Source of the DNA: Plenodomus lindquistii
Taxonomy: Eukaryota; Ascomycota; Dothideomycetes; Pleosporales; Leptosphaeriaceae
Reading direction: 5' to 3'
Assembly: GCA_025504975.1 (NCBI GenBank)
Contig: JANUWI010000004.1
Location: forward strand, 62,001 to 126,000
DNA: 64,000 bases
Positions 1 to 10,968 of this stretch are shown in pieces. The notes beneath the pieces were generated by a model. That model did no database searches. It was given only the letters and a program-made list of their open reading frames with translations, and had not been told where the DNA came from. The position numbers and the translations under genes are program-made. The first letter of the stretch is position 1; every line of letters starts with the position of its first letter.

Positions 1-694
1 AACGTTGATAGATGCAGGATTGGGTTCGAAATGCGGCGTGGTGGCACCAGATCATTGGCAGAGGCGGTGGCTACAACGGCTTCTACTGCCAACACAGTAC
101 CACGCACCCAAGAGAGGTCTGACGTATGCTCTCGCATTTGAGGCGGGTTGGAAAAGATCTTACAACGACACGATACAGAAAAGGGATCGTGCGAATTTGC
201 TATACAAAAAATCTCAGAGTGCCAAAGGCAATGCACTGGTTGGCGTTGGGCATCGTGGCCACTTGCAGCTGTCAGAGCACGATGTCTGATGACGCCATCA
301 AAAGGACGAGAGTGATCAACAATTGTTCTCACTGATTTCGAATATCAAAGTACTTATGGGCACAAAGCCCGACAGTAGCTGTTTTTTCTGTGGGTGCTCA
401 CGTCCACGTACCAAGGTGGTACGTGTTTGAAATGGCTTTGTATCATTTGAAAATACCACTAATCTTACTACGGCGACCATTGTCTTGCATGCAGACTTCG
501 ATCGCAGCGATTGCATCAGCATATGGATGCAGAGTACAGGGCTTCCTACGCTTCGTCACTCTGTTCGTGGTTTGCCATCACCGCGTTGACGATGACTTTG
601 GGAAACATGGCTATTCAGTCCCGACGAAGCGACGCGTGCCATCAACGCCATGTTGCAACGCGAGAATTCCTGTTTGACCATGTCTCCGTCGTCT
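1..694. other. Left-edge intergenic sequence
   Basis: No convincing gene on either strand. The short open frames lack recognisable domains and overlap one another. The right part is the 3' flank of the PUS4 gene on the minus strand. A tRNA-like GGTTCGAA at about 24-31 does not sit in a foldable tRNA. Confidence 0.6.
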
Positions 695-1854
695 TCAGGC
701 CTCTTCATTCGATTCTCCCTCTTTTGTATCCACTTTGGGCCCATTGTCTATTACCTTCCTCCCCCATTTGCCCTTGTACTTTCCTCCTTGCTGTATTATC
801 CTGCCCTTCTTCGTCTCCGCAATGAATTCCCCTCTAAACCTCTGCCGCGGTCGGTGCTCCTTCTCAGTCGCAATTCTAGCTTTCGTTCCTTGCTCTCTGC
901 CATTGACATGACCCTTATTTGCTGGGTTTGCTTCACACCACTTTTGGAGCTGCGGTCGGATTTTTGGTCCCCATACATCTTCACCTGCCTCTAGATCCGC
1001 ATAGGTGATTGCAGGCATGGGATGATTGGTATCGATAGACTCCCCAAGTGTGAAATTGGCTTGTTGCGTACGGATTAGTGCTACCATGTGAGAGCGCGAT
1101 CCACAGGCGATGCCAAGATCATGCGCGAAGCTGCGCACATAGAATCCTGAACTCACGGTGAGTTTGACACTTACTGCCGGCGCTGGAGCGGGAGTCGAAT
1201 CTCCAGGCCATGGGTATTCGTGTTGTCCTGGAGGGTACCATTGTAGCATCGTACACTCGTTCACGTGCATTTGCCTACTTTCCAATTCCCGCGGGAGATC
1301 TTCGCCTTGACGCGCATAGTCGCAGGCCTTTCTTCCGTTGACCTTCAGGGCAGAGTATATTGGAGGTACTTGCTGAATCGTGCCTCTGAATTGTGGGAGC
1401 TGCTTTTCAACATTCTCCCGTACGATATGGCCGACGTTCGCTTTCTCGGTGATGACACCAGTACAATCATAAGTTTCAGTACTAGCGCCGAATAGTACTA
1501 CTGTTTCATATGTTTTCTCGCAAGCCAAATACTGCTGTAAGTGCTTTGTGCCTCTCCCGATGCCGACTATGAGTACTCCAGCGGCGAGAGGGTCCAAGGT
1601 ACCTCCATGGCCCAGCTTGAACACCTGATCTTTACTTTTGCTTGGTCTTGGAGGCTGAGATTGAAGAAGGGGGGCAAAAGTCTGGGAAGGCGCAAAGCAA
1701 GTTTGTAGTTTCTCGAGTACATCTGCGGACGAAACGTGTGCAGGCTTAGCGACGGCTGCACTCGTGGTCAGCGAGTAGAAGAGTGTACCTAGATATACGA
1801 GGACGCATTACCGAACACTCCTTCAAGAACAATTGCCGCTTGTTCTTGCGCCAT
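695..1854 (-). CDS. PUS4: tRNA pseudouridine-55 synthase (TruB/Pus4 family)
   Basis: Predicted to isomerise U55 of the TpsiC arm of tRNAs, in mitochondria and nucleus as in yeast Pus4. Model: complement(join(695..1755,1812..1854)), 367 aa, with a 56-bp intron. The ATG at 1854 starts a short exon encoding MAQEQAAIVLEGVF, and splicing restores the TruB N-terminal pattern (GVFAVAKPAHVSSADVLEKL). The catalytic motif GGTLDPLAAGVL is present with Asp at about residue 69. It is followed by the RGTKHLQQYL and TYETVVLFG segments, the PPIYSALKVNGRKA motif and the YVRSFAHDLG motif near residues 230-240. The C-terminus is a basic, Lys/Gly-rich tail of about 60 residues, typical of fungal family members. 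The start is divergent from the C2H2 gene, so a promoter may be shared. The family call is secure. The exon-1 boundary is inferred from splice signals and homology pattern. Confidence 0.93.
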
Positions 1855-2242
1855 GATTGTATAAGGCCAAGTCAGACAACATAGAAAGAAAAGTATGCAA
1901 GGATTGTTACGGTAGTGTTCGTATCTGGTAGCAGCTAAGCCTTTTTGGTAATCCGGCAGAGTTGCCCCCGCTGACTTCTCGCATCATCAGTCAGAAACAA
2001 ACTTGCCCTTCTGCTATCTTGATACACGCTAAACGTGAGCGAGAATTGGATTAGGTACATAGATCAGACCTTCCGGTGCGAGATTCTTCATCAACTACGA
2101 CAGCAGGTCACGCCTTGCCAGACGACAGCAACGCCGACTTCGGAATCTGCCAAGCAACTACGTTCTTTACTTTCCATTGACTCCGAGATCCGACGGCATC
2201 GATACATGAGGCGAATTTTTTGCGATAATAACTTGAATAGTC
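1855..2242. promoter_or_regulatory. Divergent intergenic promoter region, PUS4 / C2H2 gene
   Basis: This 388-bp gap separates two divergent start codons, so it should hold both promoters. I see no unambiguous TATA box or operator-like repeat. Confidence 0.4.
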
Positions 2243-3898
2243 ATGTCTGAGCAGCATTCGAATGAGTGGCCAGCGTCCGCTTGGGATGGAGAGTCGTTGG
2301 ACCCTTTGTGGATGCCTGATTTCAGTACCCTCGACTTCTCACTAAATCTTCCTGGTGTTGACACTTTCGCCTCTGGAATCGACCCACTGAACAACGACAA
2401 CTTGGACTCTCGATATACTTTCACACAGAGCCTGTCCCCTGATATCAGTACCCTGCCTTCTCCAGACTTCACGCTGGATCAGGTTCCATATCAGACGGCC
2501 AAGCCGCAAGAGCGTTTTATTCCGCATCGTCAACACACGCTTCCTCGGCGCAGGAGCAAGTATGTTCTACGTCGAAGTAGTAGCAAGAGTAGCCCGATGG
2601 TGATACCCATGGCAACCCCTAGCCCTGGTATCAGCCCTCGTCCATTCGAAGCACAGCCACTCACGATGCAGCGGTGGCAGAATTCTCCTCCTGAAGATGA
2701 AGCAGCCTCGCTATCCGCCATCTGCAACGCGCTAGATGACCGACCTTTCCGTACATCTCCTCATCAAAGCCGGCCATCAAGTCGAGATGCATTCCGGAGA
2801 TATCGTGGCCCATCCTCGACAACCAGTCTCGAATCGGCTGCGAGCGAATCCTCCATTCGCTCGTGGAACTCTGGCCACTCTGCGACATCTCGTTCGAATC
2901 GCCGCAGTCAGACACCAAAGTCGCGCGGAAAAGCAAAAGCAAAAGGGAGAAACATGGATGCTGCAGATCGCATCTTCAAATGTACGTTTTGCTGCGATAC
3001 CTTCAAGCACAAATATGACTGGGCTCGGCACGAGAAGTCACTACACCTGAACATGGAAGAGTGGATATGCACACCAAACGGCGGGTCCGTGTTTTCTGCC
3101 TTGACAGAGAGGGTTCATTGTGCGTATTGCAACGTGCTTGATCCAACTTTGGAGCATCTGCAAACGCACAACCACGCGGCGTGTCTGGAGGATCGATCAG
3201 GTCCACGAGTCTTTCGCCGTAAAGACCATCTAGTACAACATCTGCGATTATTCCATGGCCTCGAGACTCTGCCCTTGATTGAGGATTGGAAGGTTGAATC
3301 AGTGCCGGTCAAGTCACGATGTGGATTCTGCGACGCCTCGCTGCAGAACTGGGAAGAGCGATCCGATCACCTCAGCGCACACTTTCGAGAGGGCAAGACG
3401 ATGGCCGATTGGCACGGCGACCACGGCTTTGAAGCCAATATTGCCGCGCGCGTCACAAAGGCGTTTCCACCGTGGCTGATTGCCTCTCAATCGACGACTC
3501 TGGTTCCCTTTTCTGCTACGAATCCTGCAGCGCTTGACCACACGAACCAGCTCCTCGCACGCATAGAACTAGAGGCCACGCAGGAAAGAGGCGCGGCAAC
3601 GCCAGGGCTAGATGCGTTCGAGCCGTTTTCTAAGTCGTCGATGGTGGAGGCTATGCCTACGCAGCAGGAAGTTGATACTGGGACCTTTGCGGATATTTTG
3701 AGCAGTCATCTTAGTCGGTTTGCTCGACAGCAGATGTCGCTGGGTATCATGCCTACGGATGAGATGTTCCAGAGAGAGTCGCGGCGGCTGTTGTACTATG
3801 ATGGCGACGACAAATGGAACCAGACGGTGGCCGATGATAGTACATGGTTGCAGGAGTTTAAGCAGCGTGCTGGCTTTGATGGGACAGCTGGAGAGTGA
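2243..3898 (+). CDS. C2H2 zinc-finger protein, putative transcription factor
   Basis: Single-exon gene of 551 aa with the start at ATG 2243. Residues 1-235 are Ser/Pro/Arg-rich and probably disordered, ending in a basic stretch (SKSRGKAKAKGR) that could act as a nuclear signal. Zinc-finger-like units follow: a canonical C-x2-C-x12-H-x4-H finger at about residues 247-268, a divergent Cys/His region with an FRRKDHLVQHLRLFH half-finger at about 315-335, and a C-x2-C-x12-H-x3-H finger at about 360-380. The C-terminal 150 residues have no recognised domain. This arrangement is common in Pezizomycotina-specific C2H2 proteins whose targets are mostly unknown. DNA binding and regulation are inferred from the fingers only. 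The gene lies head-to-head with PUS4. Confidence 0.85.
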   Translation: MSEQHSNEWPASAWDGESLDPLWMPDFSTLDFSLNLPGVDTFASGIDPLNNDNLDSRYTFTQSLSPDISTLPSPDFTLDQVPYQTAKPQERFIPHRQHTLPRRRSKYVLRRSSSKSSPMVIPMATPSPGISPRPFEAQPLTMQRWQNSPPEDEAASLSAICNALDDRPFRTSPHQSRPSSRDAFRRYRGPSSTTSLESAASESSIRSWNSGHSATSRSNRRSQTPKSRGKAKAKGRNMDAADRIFKCTFCCDTFKHKYDWARHEKSLHLNMEEWICTPNGGSVFSALTERVHCAYCNVLDPTLEHLQTHNHAACLEDRSGPRVFRRKDHLVQHLRLFHGLETLPLIEDWKVESVPVKSRCGFCDASLQNWEERSDHLSAHFREGKTMADWHGDHGFEANIAARVTKAFPPWLIASQSTTLVPFSATNPAALDHTNQLLARIELEATQERGAATPGLDAFEPFSKSSMVEAMPTQQEVDTGTFADILSSHLSRFARQQMSLGIMPTDEMFQRESRRLLYYDGDDKWNQTVADDSTWLQEFKQRAGFDGTAGE

Positions 3899-4192
3899 TG
3901 TTGGTGGGTGATGCCATGTAGAGTTTCATTTCGAGACAGTGGATGAATTAGGTTTTAATGTTGATCTTTCGCAATGCAAATGCTCGTCATTGCGCATATG
4001 CATCGTGAGTAACAACTTGGATGGATAGATGGATGTTGGGTGAGGTCAGGTGATGATGAGGCGCAGTGCATCCATCCAATGTCCGGCCGGGCGGGTACCC
4101 AGCGTCACTCACGGTTCACCTTTCTCCTCGTACTGCCAGCCGCCAGCCGCCGACCTCGACTCCCCAACCCCCCTCTTGATGCATGCGCAATA
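3899..4192. other. Intergenic, C2H2 3' flank and promoter of small secreted protein
   Basis: This 294-bp gap separates two plus-strand genes. It contains a short GATGGATAGATGGATG repetition at about 4018-4033. No clear TATA box is visible. Confidence 0.4.
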
Positions 4193-4676
4193 ATGCGCGG
4201 CCTCTCCTTGACGACGCCCGCGCTGCTGGCGCTGGCTGCGGGCTTTGCGGCCGGCGACGACACGGTGACGAGCGCGCGCATCAAAGTCCAACTCTTTGCC
4301 GCACCTGGCTATCTCTCCGAGGTATCAGTCGACGCGTACAACAACGTGTGCCTATCGCTGGACAACAACCTCATCGACGGGCTGGTGCAGTCCATTCTCG
4401 TGGGCGGGCACGATGTAGCCACGGTGCTGCGCCGCGACGACTTCTGGAACTGCCGCTTCTACGAGTACGTCCTTGTGCCTACGCATATCACATGCCATAC
4501 GATACATGGCATGTCGGCAACGTAACGACTAACATGGCGACAGCAACTACGACTGCAAAGGCGACATGGACGCGTACCTAACGGTTCCGGACGGCGTCAA
4601 TAATCTCGGAAGCTTCGGTTGGGCCACGCGCATTCACGGCCTCCGCTGCCGCAACTTCGACCCGGGCGATGATTGA
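4193..4676 (+). CDS. Small secreted cysteine-containing protein
   Basis: Model: join(4193..4464,4544..4676), 134 aa, with a 79-bp intron bounded by gtacgt and ...gacag. Splicing joins FYE-type codons into NYDCKGDMDAYLTVPDG in frame. The protein starts with a hydrophobic leader of about 21 residues (MRGLSLTTPALLALAAGFAAG), consistent with a signal peptide. The mature part is about 113 residues with four Cys (in contexts NNVC, FWNC, YDC and LRC), which could form two disulphides. There is no transmembrane segment after the leader and no family I can name. Size, leader and Cys content fit a small secreted protein, which in plant-associated fungi includes effector candidates. That role is not shown by the sequence. 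An upstream ATG at 4040 is in frame but would bury the leader, so 4193 was chosen. Confidence 0.75.
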
Positions 4677-5358
4677 AGCCACGCACAGTTCAACTTCAAC
4701 GACAGGAAGCGTCGTGTCGTGGTAAACATGATACTGTAGCCACGACCTGCCGAGTAGCCAAGCCGTAAAGACGAGCACACCGCCCAACCAGGGCAAACTG
4801 CGCGGCGTCGCTTGGTATGCAAATGGAACTCGCCGCAGGCGGTCGGCACATGTCGTCTGCCGCAGTCCGCGCTGGGCAACCACTGGATGGCTACAAGGGA
4901 ATTGAAAGTATTGCCTTCAGTGCATCGTGGGTGGTGTCACACAGACCGTCTCAAGTCCAAGGGTATGGAACCGGCTGGTTCAAGCGTTCATGAACGGAAT
5001 CGCTGCTTGACGCCGAAGAGCGTATGATGATCAAGGGCAGGAATGGAACCGACATTGTACGATATCAAAGATTGTTCAAATCGTACAGCTATACTTGTCT
5101 GCCTGCAGCCTACGTCTGACCTACCACGCTTGATCAATCGTGAGACCACCGTGCAGATATCCACGTTACAAAAGCAGAGATACAATCAATGCGAATCGCC
5201 ATGTTGACGCCAAGACACGAAATGCGGCCTGTTGTTCTAACGCCCGACAGCTCCTGGGTATCTCAAGCGTAAAATCCGCCCGCCAAAACTATGCTAATCA
5301 AAATCATTGCGAGCATTTTGCCGTGTACTGTGTACTCCCAACCCGCTGTCCGAGTGCA
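4677..5358. other. Convergent intergenic region
   Basis: These 682 bp lie between the 3' ends of the secreted-protein gene (+) and the AN1 gene (-). Only short overlapping frames without domain signals occur. I see no RNA gene or repeat. Confidence 0.5.
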
Positions 5359-6362
5359 TCACAAATCAATGAGATCTGGTGCCTCGCCCGATCCAACCCC
5401 TCGAAGCAGCACAATCATGTTCCCGCTCTGACAAGGCTCGCCAATCTTCTCGCTGAACTTGAGCAGGCGCCCGCCCTCAACATGGAAAACGCGGAGCTTC
5501 TCCTCCTCGCCCCCACCCCGGTTGTTCACGTTTTGTACCTGGAGCGACTTGGCCGCCATGTCCAGGACTCGGCCCACGGTCCATTCCTTGTTGTAGAAGA
5601 ACTTGCCTGTCGGGAACTTTGCCTTGGTCGTGTCGGCAGAGGCTTCGACGTATAGGTACACCCGCTTATCCTGGGGTACGCTTGCCTCGCCCTTTGCTGC
5701 CCGCTTGAGCGCATTAAGTTCGGCTTGTGCATTGGCTGAGGCCGTTGTGGACGAGCTCTTTCCCAGTCCGAGGAACCCTGATTTCTTGGACGATCGGCGT
5801 TGCTCGTCTTCCTTGCGTTTTGACTCGGCCCAGAGCTTCAGCTTCGACAGTGCACTCATCGTCTGTTGTCTGGCGCTCCCTGTGGCTGCTCCCCGGCGTG
5901 GCACGTTCTTACAATCATGGTCCTCGGGCATTCTATGCTTGAGACAGTACGAGCGATTGCATGTTGCGCACTGGTTCGCTGGCATGCGGGATGTGTTGAT
6001 GAGCGTCTTGCACGTGCTCTCGTAGCATTGTTGGTCGTGGGTGTATAACGAAGGCTTGGGTGCCAGTGAGCTGGAATTGTTGAGGGCTGCGCGTCTTCGT
6101 GCCCACTCGCCGGCTTTGGGACACTGGTGCGCATGCTCTGTACGGTGGTCGAGACAGAAAGTCCTGTGGCTGTGATTAGCAGGCGTGCGGCGCATCCCCA
6201 ATATGAGTCCTTGACCTACCCTTTACAGCTCTCGCATCGGAACGGCAGGAAGTCGAGCACATGGCAGTACTCCATCTGGCAATGCGCCCCGATACTTTCG
6301 ACATCGCGTCCCCCCATTTCAGTGTAGCTGGAGTTTGCCTCGCTGGGTGGTGTTGAAGCCAT
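5359..6362 (-). CDS. CUZ1: AN1-type zinc-finger protein, Cuz1/ZFAND1-like
   Basis: Model: complement(join(5359..6163,6220..6362)), 315 aa, with a 56-bp intron. The spliced N-terminus completes a first AN1 finger with ligands C28, C33, C43, C46, C51, H54, H60 and C62. A second AN1 finger follows at about residues 96-140 (…CATCNRSYCLKHRMPEDHDC). A charged linker follows (ESKRKEDEQRRSSKKSG). The C-terminal 90 residues form a ubiquitin-like fold pattern (VYLYVEASADTT… LRVFHVEGGRLL… GNMIVLLRG). Two AN1 fingers plus a C-terminal ubiquitin-like domain is the layout of yeast Cuz1 and human ZFAND1, which link Cdc48/p97 to the proteasome and act in arsenite stress and stress-granule clearance. The functional assignment rests on that architecture. 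The gene is divergent from the RecQ helicase gene. Confidence 0.88.
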
Positions 6363-6686
6363 GGTTACGATGAGCGCGACGTCGCTACTCTATATACACA
6401 AAATTGCACGCACGAAGGCGCAGGTACCGGTACAGTGCCAGCGCTGAATCAGCATGAGCCGGAAAGGGTGCGAATGCTACGGAAGCGTCGAGAAAACGGC
6501 GAGTGTAGGCTACAAGCGCTGACGACGACGAGGCGGCGGCGCATCAGTCAGAAATCGGAAGCTAGGTACCGGTAGCTCCTCCCCCCGTTCCGAAAGGCGA
6601 ACGCCAGGGTCCAGCACATGCAGCCTTAGCGTTGCGCCCCACTCCCTTCTCCAGACCATCACTTCACCCGCTTTGCAACGCTCATC
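6363..6686. promoter_or_regulatory. Divergent promoter region, CUZ1-like / RecQ
   Basis: This 324-bp gap separates two divergent starts. A TATATACACA element near 6392-6401 lies about 30-40 bp upstream of the minus-strand ATG. No other motif is convincing. Confidence 0.4.
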
Positions 6687-8886
6687 ATGAGTGATGACGA
6701 GTTTGGTCTCTCGTCTGATGGCGAGGCAGAATTGGCTGCTGCCACGGAGCTCTTGACGAATGGCAAACGTCATCTCGATTCCGACGATGCCTCACACTCG
6801 GTCAAGCGATCAAGGTCGATGCAACTATCCTCGTCAGCTAACACTGCATTGGCCAACAAGATCCTGAGGGAGTGTTTCCGCCTCGATAGGTTCCGTTTGG
6901 AGCAAGAGGCTGCAATTACACGACTGCTTGATGGGGGCAGCGCAGTCGTTGTTTTCCCCACAGGGGGTGGCAAAAGTCTCTGCTACCAGGTGAGTCGACC
7001 GAGAAACATCGATAGTCATGCCCATCTGACCTCACTAGGTTCCTGCTGTAGCCTTCAAGCACCAGGATCGGGAGCTGGGTCGACGCCCACCAGACAGAAG
7101 CGGCGTTTCGCTCGTGATTTCACCATTGATTGCGTTGATGAAAGACCAAGTGGACGCCTTACTACGCCGCGGCATCAAGGCAGCAGTCCTGAATTCATCC
7201 AATACAAGAGAAGAATATCTCTCTGTCCAGGAAAGTCTTCGACGAGGTCATCTCGACTTGCTCTATTGCGCGCCCGAACGGCTAAATAGTGAAGGCTTCA
7301 TCGCGTCGTTGAGAGACCTCCCCGGAGGTATTCGACTGCTTGCCGTCGACGAAGCCCATTGTATCTCCGAGTGGGGACACTCCTTCCGGCCAGACTACCT
7401 AAAGATTGCAAGGTTCGCCAAAGAGGCACAAGTTGAGCGGATTGTTTGTCTCACAGCGACAGCGACCCAAAAGGTTGCCGAAGACATTAGAAGTGCCTTC
7501 AACATGCCTGAAGAGGCCTTGTTTCGAACTACTATGTACCGACCTAACCTGCGACTCCTCGCAGAAGCAAACTCAAAGGACACAGACTACGTAGCGAAGC
7601 TCGTAGCACATCTTCGTAAGTATCCTGGTCCGACGATAGTCTATGTCACATTGCAAAAAGGCGCGGAAACCCTGGCTACGACCTTGCAGAAAACTGGCTT
7701 CAAGGCGTTGCCGTACCATGCTGGCATGCCAACATCAGTCCGCACACAGACCCAAAACGACTTTTTGGTCAGCAAGGACATAATTGTCGTCGCTACCATC
7801 GCTTTCGGAATGGGCATTGACAAGCCAGACATTAGAAGTATCGTCCATTTTGATATACCAGACAGCATCGAGTCGTACTCACAGCAAATTGGGCGCGCCG
7901 GCCGTGATGGAAAACCTAGTGTGTGCATGTTCTATCTTGCAACCAAAGATTTCTACTTGCGCAACATCTTCACATACGGGGACCGGCCGTCGATGCATTC
8001 TCTCAAGCTGTTGATGAATGAGATATGCACGCCAGAGCGAACGAAAGCAAAGGTTGGTGAGACCTTCATGTTATCGCTATACAGCCTATCGAGAGAGACC
8101 GACATCAAACCGACGGTCCTCTCAATCCTATTCGCACAAATGGAATTGCGTTTCCACATGTTCCGCGCGGCAGGTAGCCAGTACGATCGCTACAAATATG
8201 TCGTCAAGAACGCCAATATGGTACTAAACGATACTTCGACCGAGGGCAAGGCTATCAACCGGGGTGCTCTCAAGGCGAGCAAATGGACGCATGTCGCGCT
8301 CAACGAGCTCTCTGAGTCTACTAATCTTATCCGAAGTGATTTGGTCCGCAAACTTGACGAATGGAATGAACGTGGCTTTATCCAGTTGGAAAAAGAAGGC
8401 GTCCAGAACATCTTCCGCTTGCAACGCCCGTTACCTCGTACCCCACACGAGATAGACGACATCATCCGGCAGATTGACGAGAGCATGGCGTCAACAGAGC
8501 AGTCGAATCTCGCCCGCACACAGTCCCTATTGGAGCTAATCACAGCAAAGCGATGTTACTCCCGAGCCATCGCAGACTACTTTGGCGATCCTGGGGGCGC
8601 CGCACCCGACGAGTGCGGGCACTGTACATACTGTGAAACGCACAGGCAGGTGATGCTACCTGACGAGCCGCCTCAACCACCCGATCCCGTCAAGGTGAAG
8701 GAGTTGCTCGACAAGGTCAGTGTACGTGACGATCCTAGGTTCCTCGCCAAGATTGCGTTTGGTATCAAGAGCCCGCGCATGACGGCGTTGAAGATATTTC
8801 AGACTGGTGTGTTTGAAAGTATGAATGTTTGCGACTTTAACGAGTTGTTGAAGGTGTTTACAGAGGCATGCGACGGAGAGGATTGA
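6687..8886 (+). CDS. RecQ-family ATP-dependent DNA helicase (short form)
   Basis: Model: join(6687..6989,7039..8886), 716 aa, with a 49-bp intron (gtgagt…ctcactag) placed right after motif I. The 3'-5' helicase core is complete: Walker A FPTGGGKSLCYQ (residues about 90-101), ISPLIALMKDQ, the DEAH box in LAVDEAHCISEWGH, TATATQKV, and motif VI QQIGRAGRDG. Downstream lies the RecQ zinc-binding module (CYSRAIADYF…DECGHCTYC). There is no HRDC domain and no long N-terminal extension, so this is a compact RecQ rather than the Sgs1/QDE-3 type. It resembles the second RecQ of filamentous fungi and RECQ1-like enzymes. Expected role: unwinding recombination or replication intermediates in the nucleus. 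It is convergent with MTP18, with only 134 bp between the stops. Confidence 0.93.
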
Positions 8887-9020
8887 TCTCAGTGTAATGC
8901 ATGTTACGGCGTCCGGGTACAATGAAATGTGCTAAATTCTACATTTGATGACGAATGTGTACGCAGTTTCAATGTTAGGTCTACTTTAAACAACAATATT
9001 ACGGATACTCTAGTCATAAT

Positions 9021-10109
9021 TCATAGCTCTTTCACCTTGCCCGTTCCCGTCTGATTCTCCTCTTTCCTCAACTCCTTGGCCCCAATCACAGGTCGACCTT
9101 CAACAGCAGCTTCGCCGCCAAAAGTCTTGAAGGCATTGTAGAAAATCCACTCAGTCGCATGTTCAACAGGCTCATCAAAGACATATGGCAGGAACGGGAC
9201 AGCCGATAAACCGAGCTATGTACCGTTAGCAAGTACGTAGGTAGGTAGTGAATAAGACAAGACCACTTACCCCAATCGGACCCCAAGTCCTCAGCGTCTT
9301 ATTCTTGGCGTCCTTCAGCGCGCGCCCCGAGTACCGCACAATACTATGAATAGTAAAAGCCGGAAGACCCATAGAAGCAACAGCCTGAAAGACCGCCCGC
9401 TGCGCCATAACAGCGCGGTAATCCTCAATCGCCGGAATCTTCCCCGCGACAACTTCACCCCCCGTAAGCGCAGTCCCCGCACTACCATACCTGACGCCTT
9501 CAGTCTTTGTCGCGTTCTGCGCTACTTCTTGTACTTTGGCTACGATACCGTTGTCGCGTCGTGTAGCTGGGATATCCTTATTCCCAGCCACGACGTCCTT
9601 TTCATCATCATCTTCCAGGAATTTCTCAGGATGCAAGACGCGCTGGTTTCGACAGTAGGCTTTGTATCCTTCGTGCGAGACGTCGCCTGCGAGGTAGAGC
9701 CACGAGACGGCGTAGGCGCCTTTGATGAGGTAGGGATGTGCAATGGGACGAAACGATTCGCCAATGTCGGAGGTGTAGGCGACGTAGCGATGGGCGGAGA
9801 GCATGATGGTGCGGATTCGCGAGGCGTAGGCTGCATAGCGGATTGAGGTGTCGGTTGTGTCTTCGCCTCTAGAAAAAGCCCGGGTTTTCAGTTTCAGTCT
9901 TGTTGTTTGCGCTGTAGTAGCAAGAGGCAGCGGGCATGTGAAACGTACGTTCCGTCGTATAGCACCTCCCATAGCTTTTCATCGTTGTCTAGTGTATCTT
10001 GTAGTTCTTTTGGGAGACGTTTGCGCGGCGGCGGGACTGAGAAGTCCGGGCGTGCGCCTTGTCGCTCTGGCACGACGCCGTTGACTTCGGGTTTGTCGTC
10101 TTTTGCCAT
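9021..10109 (-). CDS. Mitochondrial fission process protein 1 (MTP18/MTFP1 family)
   Basis: Model: complement(join(9021..9215,9271..9868,9949..10109)), 317 aa, with introns of 55 and 80 bp. The start MAKDDKPEV was chosen because exon 1 joins in frame to the conserved core (DTSIRYAAYASRIRTI… GESFRPIAHPYLIKGAYAVSW). The C-terminal exon supplies LGLSAVPFLPYVFDEPVEHA, a hallmark of the family, plus a final amphipathic stretch. Membrane-type segments lie around the LIKGAYAVSWLYLAG and QAVASMGLPAFTIHSIV regions and the last exon. MTFP1 proteins sit in the mitochondrial inner membrane and promote fission in animals. The fungal role is inferred by homology. The gene is divergent from an ATP synthase subunit gene, 333 bp away. 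Confidence 0.9.
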
Positions 10110-10442
10110 GGTCTGGTGACCAATTGATGTATGTGTGGGGGTTTGCGTTGACGATGGTGTCAATTCAGAGCACCAAATCACATTGTAGAGTTGGAGTAGT
10201 CCAACCAGTCCCAAACTAATCGCCTCGGCTGGTTGCGCGCCGACGTCACACTTCCTCACTTCCGATGGCGCAGTTGCCCGCACCAGCCACAGCCCCGCCA
10301 CAGCCTGCCAAGACCCTGTTCTGTTCCGAGCAGAAGCTCCGCGCAACCTCACAGTCCCTCACCCACGCCTCCGCGACATCCCATCCATTGACCCCTCGCA
10401 CCTCCCCCGCACCCGTCACATCACATCTCCCAATCCGCCAAG
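10110..10442. promoter_or_regulatory. Shared divergent promoter, MTP18-like / ATP synthase subunit k
   Basis: This 333-bp segment lies between two divergent nuclear genes for mitochondrial inner-membrane proteins. It holds a CCAAT box at 10120-10124, the site type bound by the fungal HAP/CBF complex. It also has a CGACGTCAC CRE-like element at about 10241-10249. Co-regulation is an inference. Confidence 0.4.
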
Positions 10443-10968
10443 ATGGTTGCCATGTACACCATTGCCGGCCGCCAGGTCGGATCGCACGTTGTACGTTGCA
10501 TCCCGAGCGCCCCAGTTCCCGCCCGAAAAGTTTGAAGACCTGCAGTCCCTGGACGCTTTTGCCGTGTGTGATTGTCTTCATGCAGTGCGAGCGGGGGGAA
10601 TGGGATTTGCGAACTCCCCATCATCCATTATGTTTTGCTTTTCCGAGGCAGTAATTGGAAGAGCCCGGCTGACATGCATGATGTGCAATAGCTTGCGATG
10701 GCAACACTCGGCATAACCTTCACTGGTGCTGCCCTCGCTCTCGGCGGCAAGAAGGCTGAGGACGTCACTCAGCCACCAATCAACGCGAAGAGCCCCCAGG
10801 AGGAGAACTTTGTCAAGTACGTACATACGTTCCGGTTATATACGGGAATCATGAGTCTTGCATGCAACATCACCGCATCTGCAACATGAATGGTTGGAGG
10901 TACGGGGCTAATGCACAGACAGGGAGTACGTCAAGAAGGCTGCGGAAAAGGTCGAGGGAAAGCACTAG
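10443..10968 (+). CDS. ATP19: ATP synthase subunit k (Atp19-like), mitochondrial
   Basis: Model: join(10443..10490,10692..10816,10923..10968), 72 aa, with introns of 201 and 106 bp. The protein begins MVAMYTIAGRQVGSHVLAMA and has one hydrophobic segment (ATLGITFTGAALALGG). A charged tail follows (SPQEENFVKEYVKKAAEKVEGKH). Size, single transmembrane helix and the IAGRQVGSHVLAMATLG pattern match fungal subunit k of the F1Fo-ATP synthase. This is a small peripheral Fo subunit linked to dimer stability in yeast. All three exons are short and only the middle one stands out as a frame. The 201-bp first intron is longer than most introns here. Confidence 0.88.

Noticed and set aside
15..50. GGTTCGAA resembling a tRNA T-loop at the left edge
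   Set aside because: The flanking bases do not form a T stem and no acceptor or anticodon arm can be folded on either strand.
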